Source: Alkalihalobacillus sp. TS-13
GTDB lineage: Bacteria; Bacillota; Bacilli; Bacillales; Fictibacillaceae
Assembly (NCBI RefSeq): GCF_019720915.1
Contig: NZ_JAHKSI010000001.1
Span: 3,348,001 to 3,412,000, forward strand
Reading direction: 5' to 3'
Length of the DNA stretch: 64,000 bases
Both the position numbers and the translations under genes were made by a program. Below are positions 1 through 8,203 of this stretch, piece after piece (the first letter of the stretch is position 1; the number at the start of each line of letters is the position of its first letter). The notes under the pieces are model-generated. The model worked only from the letters and a program-made list of their open reading frames with translations, was not told the origin of the DNA and did no database searches.

Positions 1-150
1 GAAGCGATGATTCAATTCCGTGTATTGATCAACCGATGGTGAATTGATGAATTGCAGCATTTCAATCCGATTATCCTGATGGTTTATAAATGCTGATAAG
101 AGATCCCCCTGTCTTTCTATTTGACGTAATATACGCTCTGCATCTCTCAT
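1..150 (-). CDS. Hypothetical protein, 3' part outside window
   Basis: An open reading frame runs on the minus strand from an ATG at 150 off the left edge (50 codons visible, starting MRDAERILRQIERQGD). A purine-rich ribosome-binding site (GGGAGGG) lies about 7 nt upstream. The visible part is hydrophilic, with a likely helical start and no signal peptide. The family is not recognised. The start and RBS look genuine, but the protein is too incomplete to name. Confidence 0.5.
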   Translation of the reverse strand, partial: MRDAERILRQIERQGDLLSAFINHQDNRIEMLQFINSPSVDQYTELNHRF

Positions 151-228
151 TCTGCATCCCTCCCTTTATCAATAAAGCAAAACGAACGTCCAAAAAAACA
201 AACAAAACGCGAACGTTTGTTCTTATTT

Positions 229-279
229 TAAGTATAAAAAAGAGAACACCCTTTGACCATAAGGCTTTTCGGGTGTTCT
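229..279 (-). terminator. Intrinsic terminator of the MFS gene
   Basis: A perfect 9-bp inverted repeat (AGAACACCC at 243-251, GGGTGTTCT at 271-279) is followed on the minus strand by a CTTTTTTA tract. It lies about 40 bp beyond the MFS stop codon. Confidence 0.8.
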
Positions 280-318
280 ATGTTCGTGTCTATCGTCCCA
301 CTTAAGCGAACAATATGC

Positions 319-1509
319 TCAAGCTTTCCTTTTGCCTTCTGCTGATTCCGTTGTGCCTGGTGTACGGATGAAAAACGATAACACCAATAGAATCGCTAAG
401 AAAACGATCGGCAGGTTGAACCCGGCATCCGAACCATACGCCTCAGACACGACACCCACAATCCAACCAGCGAACGCCCCGCCAATTCCTGCTGCTACAT
501 AGACCAGGCCGAGAGCCGATCCGCCTGTTCTGCTTAATTTCGTTCCAATAGCGGTCGCAGTTGGAAAAAGAACGGAGAAAAACAATCCAGCAATACCAAA
601 CAAGTATACCCAGTCATCCACAAACACTTTACTGATCGTGACAAAAACTAGACTAAGAGCTGAAAAAGATAACAATAGCATTCTTTCACCAAGCATATTG
701 ATCAACCAACCGCCTGCAAGACGTCCAACTGTGAAGCAGAGTGAGAATACGGAGATGATAGTCGCTACCATGCTGTTCTTTGCTGCTTCAGATGCACCGC
801 CTAGAGTCAAGTCTTTTAAATATGTCGGGAAAAAGTTCAAAAAAGAAACTTCCGCTGACACATAGAAAATCAAAAAGATCATGACGAGGATGAAATGGTA
901 TTGGCCAAGCATTTCCTTGAAAGCCGATAGATTGACCTTATCCACTTCCCCTTCAGGCAATTTCACGCTTAATACGTAAAAAATCAAGGCGATCAACAAT
1001 ATGGCGATCCCAATATAAAAATAACGCCAGGAAATTTCGTTTGAAAACATCATCTTCAACACAATCGGAAATATAAACATCCCGAAACCGTAAATTCCCA
1101 TCGCGATATTGAACATCGTCCCCTGTTTTTCAGGATAGACGGCGGGAACAATTGCATTGGAGGCAACTGTCATCGCTCCGAGTCCAAACCCTACAATAAG
1201 GTAAAACCCCAGGAAGAAGGCGATTGTCTGTGCAAGTCCAGTACCGAGAAGCCCTGCTCCCATGATGATACATCCGATCACCATCATAACTTTCACACCG
1301 CGTTTATCTGTAAAATAACCGATGATCACACTAGCCAATACAAAGCCCAATTGGAAGATGAAAACCACCAGTCCAAATTGACTTAAATCAAGCCCGATAT
1401 CTCTCTCAACTTCATCGAGGACAATACCTTTCGTACTTGATAATCCACCCAATAACAACATGGTAAAAAACATGATGACAAGGGCTGATAGACTTTTTAT
1501 TTTAGACAT
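319..1509 (-). CDS. MFS transporter (12 TM)
   Basis: A 396-residue, very hydrophobic protein with about twelve membrane segments and a loop motif YFTDKRGVK between TM2 and TM3 that matches the MFS G-x-x-x-D-R-x-G-R signature. It is therefore a secondary transporter in the cytoplasmic membrane. The start is set at ATG 1509 (MSKIKS), because GGAGAG lies 7 nt upstream; an upstream in-frame start at 1566 has no good RBS. It is divergent from a GH13 oligo-1,6-glucosidase across a 197-bp intergenic region, so a sugar or oligosaccharide substrate is possible. That substrate is inferred from context only. A terminator follows at 229-279. Confidence 0.85.
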   Translation of the reverse strand: MSKIKSLSALVIMFFTMLLLGGLSSTKGIVLDEVERDIGLDLSQFGLVVFIFQLGFVLASVIIGYFTDKRGVKVMMVIGCIIMGAGLLGTGLAQTIAFFLGFYLIVGFGLGAMTVASNAIVPAVYPEKQGTMFNIAMGIYGFGMFIFPIVLKMMFSNEISWRYFYIGIAILLIALIFYVLSVKLPEGEVDKVNLSAFKEMLGQYHFILVMIFLIFYVSAEVSFLNFFPTYLKDLTLGGASEAAKNSMVATIISVFSLCFTVGRLAGGWLINMLGERMLLLSFSALSLVFVTISKVFVDDWVYLFGIAGLFFSVLFPTATAIGTKLSRTGGSALGLVYVAAGIGGAFAGWIVGVVSEAYGSDAGFNLPIVFLAILLVLSFFIRTPGTTESAEGKRKA

Positions 1510-1634
1510 GACACTCTCTCCAATCCTGCCTGCCGAATTTTCTCCTATATTGATTCCCGCTGTCACCAGACTTTACACTTCCAATCATCCATTGGATAAT
1601 GGCGATAGGAGAAAACTTGCCTATACATGTGATC

Positions 1635-1649
1635 TTGTAAGATTTACAA
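1635..1649. promoter_or_regulatory. Inverted repeat in the MFS/glucosidase divergent promoter region
   Basis: A perfect inverted repeat, TTGTAA-GAT-TTACAA, lies between the divergent MFS transporter and glucosidase genes. It could be an operator for a local sugar repressor. No regulator gene is adjacent and promoter hexamers are not clear. Confidence 0.35.
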
Positions 1650-1706
1650 TTTTGCTTTATTTAGAATGTTAATTTGTGCTAAATTCACTTCAAGGAGGTC
1701 TGTACG

Positions 1707-3350
1707 TTGAAACGACAATGGTGGAAAGAAGCAGTTGTTTATCAAGTGTATTGGAGAAGCTTTTATGATACAGACGGAGATGGATATGGAGATATTAACG
1801 GTGTTATCGAGAAGCTGGATTACATTAAAAAGCTGGGTGTGGATGTCATCTGGTTGAACCCTGTCTATGAATCACCTGATAAGGATAACGGGTACGATAT
1901 TTCAGACTATCAGTCCATTATGAAGAAGGCTGGAACGATAGAAGATTGGGAGAAGCTTTTAAAAGAAGCCCATAATCGTGATATGAAATTGATCATGGAT
2001 CTTTTCGTCAATCATACATCCGATCAACATCACTGGTTCCTGGAATCCCGTTCATCCAAGGATAACCCTAAACGTGATTGGTATATCTGGAGAGACCCAA
2101 AACCGGAAGGAAGCCCGCCGAACAATTGGCGATCTTATTTTACTCCATCTACGTGGGAATTTGATGAAAAAACCGGACAATATTACTTTCATTCATTTGC
2201 TGTCGAGCAGCCTGATCTGAATTGGCGGAATCCCGAAGTGAGAGAAGCAATTTTCGATATGATGAAATTCTGGCTGGATAAAGGGATTGATGGATTCAGG
2301 ATGGATGTCATCAATCTGCTGGCGAAAATGGAAGGGTTTCCAGACGCACGAACGCCTGAAAAAATAAATTATCTGGGAAATAATCCTGGTATACATGAAT
2401 ATTTACAGGAAATGAACAAGAATGTATTGCGTCATTACGATATCATGACCGTAGGTGAGATTCCTTTTGTCACGCCAGAAGACGGATTGAAATATGTTGG
2501 TGAGGACCGAAATGAGCTTGATACCCTCTTCCATTTCCAAGTAGCTGACGATATGCCGGACTGGGATATGCTTCAATACAAAGATATCCAGAAGAGATGG
2601 TTTGAAGGAATGTTCGGCAAAGGCTGGAACTCACAATTCCTGAACAATCATGACCACACTAGACAGGTGACAAGGTACGGAAACGATGGCGAGTATCGTG
2701 TGGAATCAGCAAAACTGCTTGCCACAATGGTGCATACGCTGCCTGGAACGCCTTACATTTTTCAGGGAGAAGAGATCGGTATGACTGGTGTAGATTTCGA
2801 TTCTATTGATGATTACCAGGATATCGCTATGAGAAATAAATACGAAGAGGAAGTCGGGAAAGGAAGGAACCCTGATGAAGTGTTAGAAGAGTTGAAGCCG
2901 TTAAGCCGGGATAATTCCAGAACCCCTGTCCAATGGGACGCAACAGAAAATGCGGGCTTTACAGATGGAGAGCCTTGGATTGCTGTCAATCCGAATTACA
3001 AAGACATCAATGTAGAGAATGCATTGGAGGATCCTGATTCGATCTTTTACTATTACCAGAAATTGATCGAGCTTCGAAATAACAATGATGTCATGGTATA
3101 TGGTGATTATGAAGACTTGTCTGAAGGCGATGAACATCTTTATATGTATACGAGGGGCTTGGGCGGTGTCACCTGGCTTGTAGTATTGAATCATTCCGAT
3201 GAAAATTACAGAATGACCTTACCTGAGGAAAGTTTGAATGCAGTACTTAAGATCACGAACTACCAAGATGTGTTCGCGGAAGTAGCTGACCGCGATACGA
3301 CCCTTCGACCACATGAAGCAAGGATTTATCAATATCAAACATCAAAATAA
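1707..3350 (+). CDS. malL: Oligo-1,6-glucosidase / alpha-glucosidase (GH13_31)
   Basis: A 547-residue cytoplasmic glycoside hydrolase without a signal peptide, close to the usual 555-560. GH13 motifs are in order: a Ca-site-like DTDGDGYGD at 21-29, region I DLFVNH (98-103), region II GFRMDVIN with nucleophile D200, acid/base E251 in TVGE, and the transition-state stabiliser D316 in NNHD. Valine 201 right after the nucleophile is the residue associated with alpha-1,6 specificity in this subfamily, so isomaltose, isomaltotriose or panose are likely substrates. The start is TTG at 1707 with AAGGAGGT at 1692-1699. The divergent MFS gene may import its substrate. malL is the family name; exact orthology is inferred. 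Confidence 0.9.
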   Translation: MKRQWWKEAVVYQVYWRSFYDTDGDGYGDINGVIEKLDYIKKLGVDVIWLNPVYESPDKDNGYDISDYQSIMKKAGTIEDWEKLLKEAHNRDMKLIMDLFVNHTSDQHHWFLESRSSKDNPKRDWYIWRDPKPEGSPPNNWRSYFTPSTWEFDEKTGQYYFHSFAVEQPDLNWRNPEVREAIFDMMKFWLDKGIDGFRMDVINLLAKMEGFPDARTPEKINYLGNNPGIHEYLQEMNKNVLRHYDIMTVGEIPFVTPEDGLKYVGEDRNELDTLFHFQVADDMPDWDMLQYKDIQKRWFEGMFGKGWNSQFLNNHDHTRQVTRYGNDGEYRVESAKLLATMVHTLPGTPYIFQGEEIGMTGVDFDSIDDYQDIAMRNKYEEEVGKGRNPDEVLEELKPLSRDNSRTPVQWDATENAGFTDGEPWIAVNPNYKDINVENALEDPDSIFYYYQKLIELRNNNDVMVYGDYEDLSEGDEHLYMYTRGLGGVTWLVVLNHSDENYRMTLPEESLNAVLKITNYQDVFAEVADRDTTLRPHEARIYQYQTSK

Positions 3351-3554
3351 TCCAACTTCAATAAGGGAGCGACTCTCGCGCAATGCTTGATCTTCCGCAC
3401 TTCAACAAATCAGCAAATTAACAATGCTGATCACAGATTTTTTTGCGGAGATGGGGGCATTGAGGAGTCCTCCCTTTTTCCTTATATTGGATGTTCAAAT
3501 TGCTTCACAAATGAGTGAAACTTTTAAACATGCTTAATTAAATATTGGATTTCA
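3351..3554. other. Intergenic, nothing clear
   Basis: Non-coding gap after the glucosidase. A short GAGGA/TCCTC stem followed by CTTTTT near 3461-3480 may end the glucosidase transcript, but it is weak. No coding sequence is supported. Confidence 0.4.
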
Positions 3555-3651
3555 GGCTAATTCACTCCCTTTCCGCAAGCCTTCTTACCCGTTTTTCGTT
3601 GCGGGGGTCTTAGCTGGCTCGCTTTTCCTGCAGAGGAATCGCGAATTTCGC
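3555..3651 (+). repeat. MITE-like repeat family 1, short degenerate copy (R1)
   Basis: Only the ends of the family are kept: the left end (attcactccctttccgc) and the right end (tcgctttt-cctgca...gcgaatttcgc). The middle is missing. Confidence 0.7.
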
Positions 3652-3691
3652 TCAAAATTATTTCCAGTAAAAGTCAACTAAGGTTTTTTAT

Positions 3692-3970
3692 TTAAAAATC
3701 GAATATTGAATCCCCGTTCACTTCTTCATCTTCTTTCAAACGCTTAGAGGACACGTCTTGGATAGGCTGTGGACTCGGTTTACCAACTTTCACCGTTCTA
3801 GGCGCTGACGGTTTTTGGTCCGCAGACTCCAACAACAAGTCACAATATGCTTTGATAGCACTCAGTTCACTCCGAACCTGACTTGAAGATGAATTCTCAT
3901 CAACCTCTCCTTTAATAGATTCAAGGCGGTCAATCATTTTCTGGACAACTAGACTAGATTGTATACTCAA
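3692..3970 (-). CDS. YwdI-like protein (DUF5327)
   Basis: A 92-residue hydrophilic protein with an N-terminal helical part (MSIQSSLVVQKMIDRLESIK), then ELSAIKAYCDLLL, and a low-complexity acidic C-terminus ending SIFDF. This pattern matches the Bacillus YwdI/DUF5327 family, whose function is unknown. The start is TTG at 3970 with AGAGGGA about 6 nt upstream. It stands alone between repeat copies. Confidence 0.7.
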   Translation of the reverse strand: MSIQSSLVVQKMIDRLESIKGEVDENSSSSQVRSELSAIKAYCDLLLESADQKPSAPRTVKVGKPSPQPIQDVSSKRLKEDEEVNGDSIFDF

Positions 3971-4070
3971 GAGAATCCCTCTTTCTTCACATCATTCTTT
4001 CCTCATTATAAAGGGCTTCCCCTGTCTAGCACAACATAAGTGGAAAATATCATTCAACTCCTGCCACATT

Positions 4071-4286
4071 TTATGATGTATCCCAAAGCACATGTCTCTT
4101 CACTCTGTAAAACACATACACACTTCGGTTGAGAATGACTGCTTCAAGCTTTCTGACTCCAACAAACGGTACACGATCGGGAAGAGATCCATTTTGCTTA
4201 TCGTTCAAATCGTGGTGTTTAATACGTACAATACTCATAAGTGCAAGCCATACTACTAAACAATACGTAACGATTTCGCTCATCAT
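4071..4286 (-). CDS. Putative small membrane protein
   Basis: A possible 71-residue protein beginning MMSEIVTYCLVVWLALMSIV: one N-terminal hydrophobic segment followed by a basic, polar tail. An AAAGGGG sequence about 9-12 nt upstream could be the RBS. No family is recognised. A stronger RBS (AGGAGGTGG) lies further upstream before a 15-codon frame that ends just before this start, so this could be a leader-plus-gene arrangement. Weak call. Confidence 0.35.
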   Translation of the reverse strand: MMSEIVTYCLVVWLALMSIVRIKHHDLNDKQNGSLPDRVPFVGVRKLEAVILNRSVYVFYRVKRHVLWDTS

Positions 4287-4631
4287 GAAACCTATACCCC
4301 TTTCTCCCTCATCAATTGATTGGGTTCCGAAACAAACATCCACCTCCTCATTCCCGGAACTTATCATCTTATTCATTTATGAACCCAAGTATACGTAAAG
4401 GTTGTCTCAATGTTTGTCACAATCTGAAAGCCAGAACAAAGAAATTATCTACAAAAAACTTTGAGATTTGCCAATGCAGGTCAAAGTCTTCTATCAATCT
4501 TCCCTCCTTCTATTAGAATTCAATCGGATTAACACAAGTTAAGACGTAATATCGGTTATGAAACTTTTAAAGAAAATCTTGCATCTAGTTTTTGGTGATT
4601 CTCTGGATGCATTTTCTATATTTCTGATTTC
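4287..4631. other. Intergenic, no convincing gene
   Basis: Contains the 15-codon frame just mentioned and a 26-codon minus-strand frame (4417-4497) behind GAAGGAGGGAAGA. It also has one isolated TTTTTTGTAGATAATT match to the 20-bp array motif, at about 4443-4458 on the minus strand. None is long enough for a firm call. Confidence 0.4.
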
Positions 4632-5073
4632 TCGAAATTCACTCCCTTTCCACGGGCAAACGAAAAGCGGAAGCGACCCGATTAGTCACGTAGGTCACTG
4701 GAAAACGGACGAGGAAGCTCGAACCAAACAAAGACTTGGTTCTGCGTGGGCTAACTCATAAGCATGTCAATCAATGTGTTGCCGCCGCAGGAAGTTTGAA
4801 GTGATCCAAGTGATTGGTCGCTGAGCTAGATATCACTTCTCTGTATTAACCCAATTCCGCAAGCCTCCTCACTTGCACAGGATCTCGACACAAAAATGAA
4901 ATCATTTTCGTGTCTGCGATGAAAATTCTTAGAAGCGTTCCTTCTGCTGGCTTCGACGTTCACCACAGGACGTGGTGGTATTTAGTCGAAGTTCATTATT
5001 ATAGTCGAAGATCCTTAATTCGCTGTAGGTCTCGCCTGGCTCGCTTTTCCCGCAGGAGTGTCGTGAATTTCGC
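4632..5073 (+). repeat. MITE-like repeat family 1, longest copy, hybrid of two subtypes (R2)
   Basis: It begins cgaaattcactcccttt and ends cgcaggagtgtcgtgaatttcgc. It carries both the type A core (caaacgaaaagcggaagcga, gtcacgtaggtcactgg) and the type B core (gcaagcctcctcacttgca, then the block with cacaaaaatgaaatcatttt) that elsewhere occur in separate copies. Confidence 0.8.
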
Positions 5074-5191
5074 TTCAATCAAACTTAGTCAGAAATCTAC
5101 AGTATTAATTAACATTACTAAAGTAAGAAAGAATGGAAGTTACAACGGGAGTCTTTCATGAACCCATTGTCGCTTCCATTTTTCTAGACGT

Positions 5192-5557
5192 TTAAACCTT
5201 TTGGATGAATTTCTGTCTAATATATTCGACTCTTTTTCGATTGGTACCTAAATCTGTATATCCGACTCGGGACGCTGCCCGGACATCGACGATCTTGTTG
5301 CTCTCATCAAGTAAAAATTCCAAATCGGATACGACCTTCAGCCACTTCGACTTGCACTCAGCTCGAATATAATCCTTCGCTTCTTCTACCACCTTGGTCC
5401 CGCTCATGTTGTTAAGTACTTTCAATATTGTTTCATAGGCATGATCAGAAGAACTGTTGTATGAGATAGGCGAGATATTATGTTTTTCACTAGCACTTTG
5501 GGATGACACACAATTTGGAGAGGATGGACAAGCTTCCAAACTTTTTTTATCGGTCAT
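5192..5557 (-). CDS. DUF1499 family protein
   Basis: A 121-residue protein starting MTDKKSLEACPSSPNCVSSQ, with the CPxxPNCVSS motif (C10, C16) that defines DUF1499. The middle (AYETILKVLNNMSGTKVV, YIRAECKSKWLKVVSDLEF, then VDVRAASRVGYTDLGTNRKR) also matches the family. Biochemical function is unknown. The start is ATG 5557 with GGAGGAGAT 6 nt upstream. It is unlinked to its neighbours, with repeats downstream and the stress gene diverging from it. Confidence 0.8.
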   Translation of the reverse strand: MTDKKSLEACPSSPNCVSSQSASEKHNISPISYNSSSDHAYETILKVLNNMSGTKVVEEAKDYIRAECKSKWLKVVSDLEFLLDESNKIVDVRAASRVGYTDLGTNRKRVEYIRQKFIQKV

Positions 5558-5694
5558 TCTATCTCCTCCTTCACACACCCCTATTTCCCTCCTTACCACT
5601 TTACTAATCTTAATCTCTTACGCAAAGATTTACCCTTCGCAACAATCGTAAAATTGATGTAACGGAGCGTTAATCGATATTTAGATGAAAAGAG

Positions 5695-5720
5695 GTTTAA
5701 ACAACCTGTTATTGTGAAAT
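5695..5720 (+). promoter_or_regulatory. Possible sigma-B promoter of the YflT-like gene
   Basis: GTTTAA at 5695-5700, a 13-nt spacer, then GTGAAA at 5714-5719, about 37 nt before the start codon. The -35 fits the sigma-B consensus well; the -10 is only partial (GGGTAT/GGGAAA expected). B. subtilis YflT (GS17M) is sigma-B controlled, which supports the idea. Confidence 0.4.
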
Positions 5721-5755
5721 TGAAATAATACATTGACAAAAGGAGGTTTTACAAA

Positions 5756-6106
5756 ATGGCAAAACCTATTGTAAGAGAATATGTTAATGATGAAGCGTTG
5801 AAGAATGATGTGAAAGACTTGCAAAACCGAGGATTAAATAAAGACGATGTGTATGTAATCTCCCATGATGAGGACCGTACAAACAGGATAGCTGGCAGTG
5901 CAGATGCCAACACGGTCGGAGTTAAAGAAATGGGACTCGATACGGCTGTCGGAAATATATTCAACAAGAAGGGTGACGAATTGAGAGCGAAGTTCAAAGA
6001 AATGGGCTTCTCACAACAAGAGGCTGATGAATATGAGGAAAGACTTGATGAAGGAAAAATCCTCATGTTAGTGACAGATCACAAAAAGGTACAAGATTGG
6101 ATTTAA
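5756..6106 (+). CDS. General stress protein 17M-like (YflT family)
   Basis: A 116-residue soluble protein: MAKPIVREYVNDEALKNDV, a central ANTVGVKEMGLDTAVGNIF segment and a C-terminal LMLVTDHKK. The pattern fits the YflT/GS17M heat- and stress-induced family (short YflT domain). Molecular role is unknown. The RBS AAAGGAGG lies about 8 nt upstream. It is monocistronic, with a terminator directly after it. A sigma-B-like promoter lies upstream, so induction in general stress is likely but inferred. Confidence 0.85.
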   Translation: MAKPIVREYVNDEALKNDVKDLQNRGLNKDDVYVISHDEDRTNRIAGSADANTVGVKEMGLDTAVGNIFNKKGDELRAKFKEMGFSQQEADEYEERLDEGKILMLVTDHKKVQDWI

Positions 6107-6121
6107 GTTACGTTTATAGTT

Positions 6122-6155
6122 AAGAGGCTGCTCCGAAATGGACAGCTTCTTTTTC
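6122..6155 (+). terminator. Intrinsic terminator after the YflT-like gene
   Basis: Hairpin GAGGCTG-CTCC / GGA-CAGCTTC followed by TTTTTCTTT, 16 bp beyond the stop codon. Confidence 0.7.
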
Positions 6156-6194
6156 TTTGCTCTATTTTGTGAAATTCACCCCTTTCTGCAGCCA

Positions 6195-6650
6195 TTAATA
6201 GATTGCAAAAACGATGGTCAGTTCTTCTGTATCAAATTTCAATGGTAACAATAAGAGTTTCACAGCATCCGTAATTGAAACTTCGTTTACCATTCGAGGG
6301 GTTGTGATGTCGACCGTAATGTCTGCACTCGCTAACTGTGTTGCAATATTGCCAGCGAGGATATTACCCAACTCCCCGATAAAAGAATCAAGCATCTCAC
6401 CTTCAAATGGCATCCCATACATTTTATTCCCGCATTCGCCGAAAAAAGTTTTTGACGCAAGGAAAAGGAGTGAACCATTGATTTCTTTTTCAAGACCAAT
6501 GATTACACCTGCTTGTTGTGGGTCCTTATGTTCGAATTTGATTTCGCTTTGAGGCTTTCCCATTTCGAACTCCATAGGTATGACCGTCTTTATGACGCCG
6601 ATTGCCCCATTCAGTAAATTCGTGATATGTTGTGTCGCCGCCATCGTCAT
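6195..6650 (-). CDS. CheX-like chemotaxis phosphatase
   Basis: A 151-residue protein with one CheC/CheX/FliY module. Counting from the upstream TTG (6665), it has the active-site pattern S94-x3-E98-x2-N101 and P123 (SFIGELGN ... TTP). This is the signature of CheY-P phosphatases, which remove phosphate from response regulators. CheX proteins are cytosolic and usually dimeric. Start ATG 6650 (MTMAATQHI) is chosen because GGGGGT lies 7 nt upstream; TTG 6665 is the alternative. There are no chemotaxis genes nearby, so the partner regulator is unknown. Confidence 0.8.
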   Translation of the reverse strand: MTMAATQHITNLLNGAIGVIKTVIPMEFEMGKPQSEIKFEHKDPQQAGVIIGLEKEINGSLLFLASKTFFGECGNKMYGMPFEGEMLDSFIGELGNILAGNIATQLASADITVDITTPRMVNEVSITDAVKLLLLPLKFDTEELTIVFAIY

Positions 6651-6734
6651 CGACCGAACCCCCAATGCGAATGATTTCCCTTTATATCGGCTTTTATCTT
6701 TTAAGATAAAGGAAATTGGTTGAATCTCTGCAAT

Positions 6735-6763
6735 AAAAAACTACTGAACGAGTCAGTAGTTTT
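6735..6763 (-). terminator. Intrinsic terminator of the FrnE-like gene
   Basis: Perfect hairpin AAAACTACTGA (6737-6747) / TCAGTAGTTTT (6753-6763) with a T-rich minus-strand tail. It overlaps the first base of the stop codon and could also work from the plus side. Confidence 0.85.
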
Positions 6764-7404
6764 TAACAGCCATCAACGTCACAGGATGTTCCTTCAAATT
6801 CCTCGGATGTGCTTTTCTGTTTATTCAATTCTTCATCAATGATTTCTGAAAGGCGATCTGCAGGATATAAGCCCTGAATCTTCCGGTCACCGATGAAAAA
6901 TGTGGGAACAGCTCTGATATCTTTTTGAACGGCTGCCCTCAATGCTTCTTGATGCTGTTCCTTATATTTTCTCGATTCAAGCGCTTTACGATATTCCGTA
7001 CCATCCAAGCCAACTTCTTCACCAAGATCTACCAGTACATCGATTTGACCAATATCCTTTCCTTCCACGAAAAATGCCCTTAACATTCTATGATTGTATT
7101 CATTCGCTTTCCCCTGTTCCTTCGCATATTGGAATCCTTCAAATGGTAAGTGAGTTCTTGGTTGTACTGGAGGAAAGTTCATCTCCACGCCTAATTCCTG
7201 AGAAAGGGGTTTGACCGATTGATGCCAGGCATTTCGAATATAATCCGAATCGGGATCAAGCGTTGGTGTAGGTTCTGGCCGCAGCTCAAACGGCATCCAC
7301 TCGACTTCAACATCCTTCCCTTCCAACGCTTCTGCTAGCGGAAACTCCGCTAAATAACAGAACGGTCATACATAGTCAGAATAAATTTCTATTTTCAGTG
7401 TCAT
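6763..7404 (-). CDS. DsbA/FrnE-family oxidoreductase with in-frame TGA at the first active-site Cys (selenocysteine candidate or nonsense mutation)
   Basis: Read from ATG 7404 (GAGGAGGC about 7 nt upstream), the frame is MTLKIEIYSDYV-TGA-PFCYLAEFPLAEAL, and continues without another stop for 213 codons. Residues 13-16 would be the CPFC catalytic motif of the FrnE/2-hydroxychromene-2-carboxylate isomerase-like DsbA branch. Codon 13 is TGA at 7366-7368 and C16 is intact. The rest is well kept: WMPFELRPEP, RTHLPFEGFQYAKE, RAFFVEGKDIG, the cis-Pro loop AVPTFFIG, and a Cys-rich tail (SCDVDGC). A hairpin with SECIS features follows the TGA (7336-7352). Either Sec is inserted (UPFC) or this is a single-base nonsense mutant. 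Downstream initiation at TTG 7326 would give a protein lacking the active site. It is monocistronic, between the wrbA terminator and its own. Confidence 0.7.
7336..7352 (-). other. SECIS-like hairpin after the in-frame TGA
   Basis: On the minus strand, TAGCGGA-GTT-TCCGCTA forms a perfect 7-bp stem with a 3-nt loop whose first base is G. The loop begins exactly 20 nt after the TGA. As I recall the published bacterial SECIS rules, the UGA-to-loop distance is about 16-37 nt, the loop is 3-14 nt and there is a G in its first two positions; all fit. Function is inferred. Confidence 0.5.
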
Positions 7405-7440
7405 AATGAGCCTCCTCGCATGATGATAACATTGCCTCAG

Positions 7441-7470
7441 AAAAAGGATTGACCTACACTCGGCCAACCC
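7441..7470 (-). terminator. Intrinsic terminator of wrbA
   Basis: A 9-bp hairpin, GGGTTGGCC/GGTCAATCC with two G-U pairs, then TTTTTC on the minus strand, about 10 bp beyond the wrbA stop. Confidence 0.8.
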
Positions 7471-7479
7471 TTTGCAAAT

Positions 7480-8109
7480 TTATCGTAATGGTTTTAGCGC
7501 TTTTGAAATTTTAGCCACTCGTTCCCCAAGACGTCCTGCCATGACAAGGTCAACTTCCTTCGGCTGTTCTCCACCTTGTGGTCCCGCAATCGTCGATGCA
7601 GAATAAGGGGATCCCCCATTTGCCTCTGCAGTCAACTGTTCTGGGTTTTCACCATATGGTAACCCAACATAGATTAACCCGAAATGCATGAATGGTACGA
7701 AAGATGTAAGAGCTGTCGCTTCTTGACCACCATGGACGGACCCTGTGCTAGTGAACACAGCCGTCGCTTTACCCTCAAGTTCACCGTTCATCCACAATCC
7801 ACCAGCTGAATCAAGATATTGTTTCATTTGTGCAGGCATCGAACCATAACGTGTAGGGATTCCCCAAATGATTCCGTCAGCCCACCGCAAGTCGTCATGA
7901 GTTGCTTCTGGTATGTCGGACTGCATTTCTTGTGCCTTTACGTAATACTCCTGGGAAGACATCGCATCCTTCACTTCTCCAAACTCCTTCACTCGGACAA
8001 GCTTTACTTCTGTATCCTCTACTCGACTTGCTCCTTCTGCTACCGCTTGAGCCATTTGGTAGATATGTCCGTAAGCACTGTAATAAGGAATCAAAATTTT
8101 CGTTGTCAT
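7480..8109 (-). CDS. wrbA: NAD(P)H:quinone oxidoreductase, type IV (WrbA)
   Basis: A 209-residue flavodoxin-fold protein of normal WrbA length. The FMN phosphate loop is YYSAYGHIYQMA, and the PTRYGSMPAQMKQYLD, TSTGSVHGGQE and GGSPYSASTIAG stretches are typical of WrbA. It reduces quinones by two electrons in the cytosol, avoiding semiquinones. The RBS is GGAGTGATG. A degenerate MhqR-type box lies 95 bp upstream (8204-8219) and the MhqR-like gene is next door in the same direction, so induction by quinones or catechols is likely. Confidence 0.92.
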   Translation of the reverse strand: MTTKILIPYYSAYGHIYQMAQAVAEGASRVEDTEVKLVRVKEFGEVKDAMSSQEYYVKAQEMQSDIPEATHDDLRWADGIIWGIPTRYGSMPAQMKQYLDSAGGLWMNGELEGKATAVFTSTGSVHGGQEATALTSFVPFMHFGLIYVGLPYGENPEQLTAEANGGSPYSASTIAGPQGGEQPKEVDLVMAGRLGERVAKISKALKPLR

Positions 8110-8203
8110 TTAAACATCACTCCTCTAAAATTTCGTCTGTTTATAAATTCCCATACCTGAATGAATTTAATCGTATTTCTATAAAAATGTACTAGTTTCA
8201 TAT

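Noticed and set aside
4417-4497. 26-codon minus-strand frame behind GAAGGAGGGAAGA
   Set aside because: Good RBS but very short, no recognisable family, and near degenerate repeats; not enough to call a gene.
4558-4761. Small open frames inside repeat R2 and the other family-1 copies
   Set aside because: They follow the repeat sequence, have poor RBSs and differ between copies, so they are not genes.
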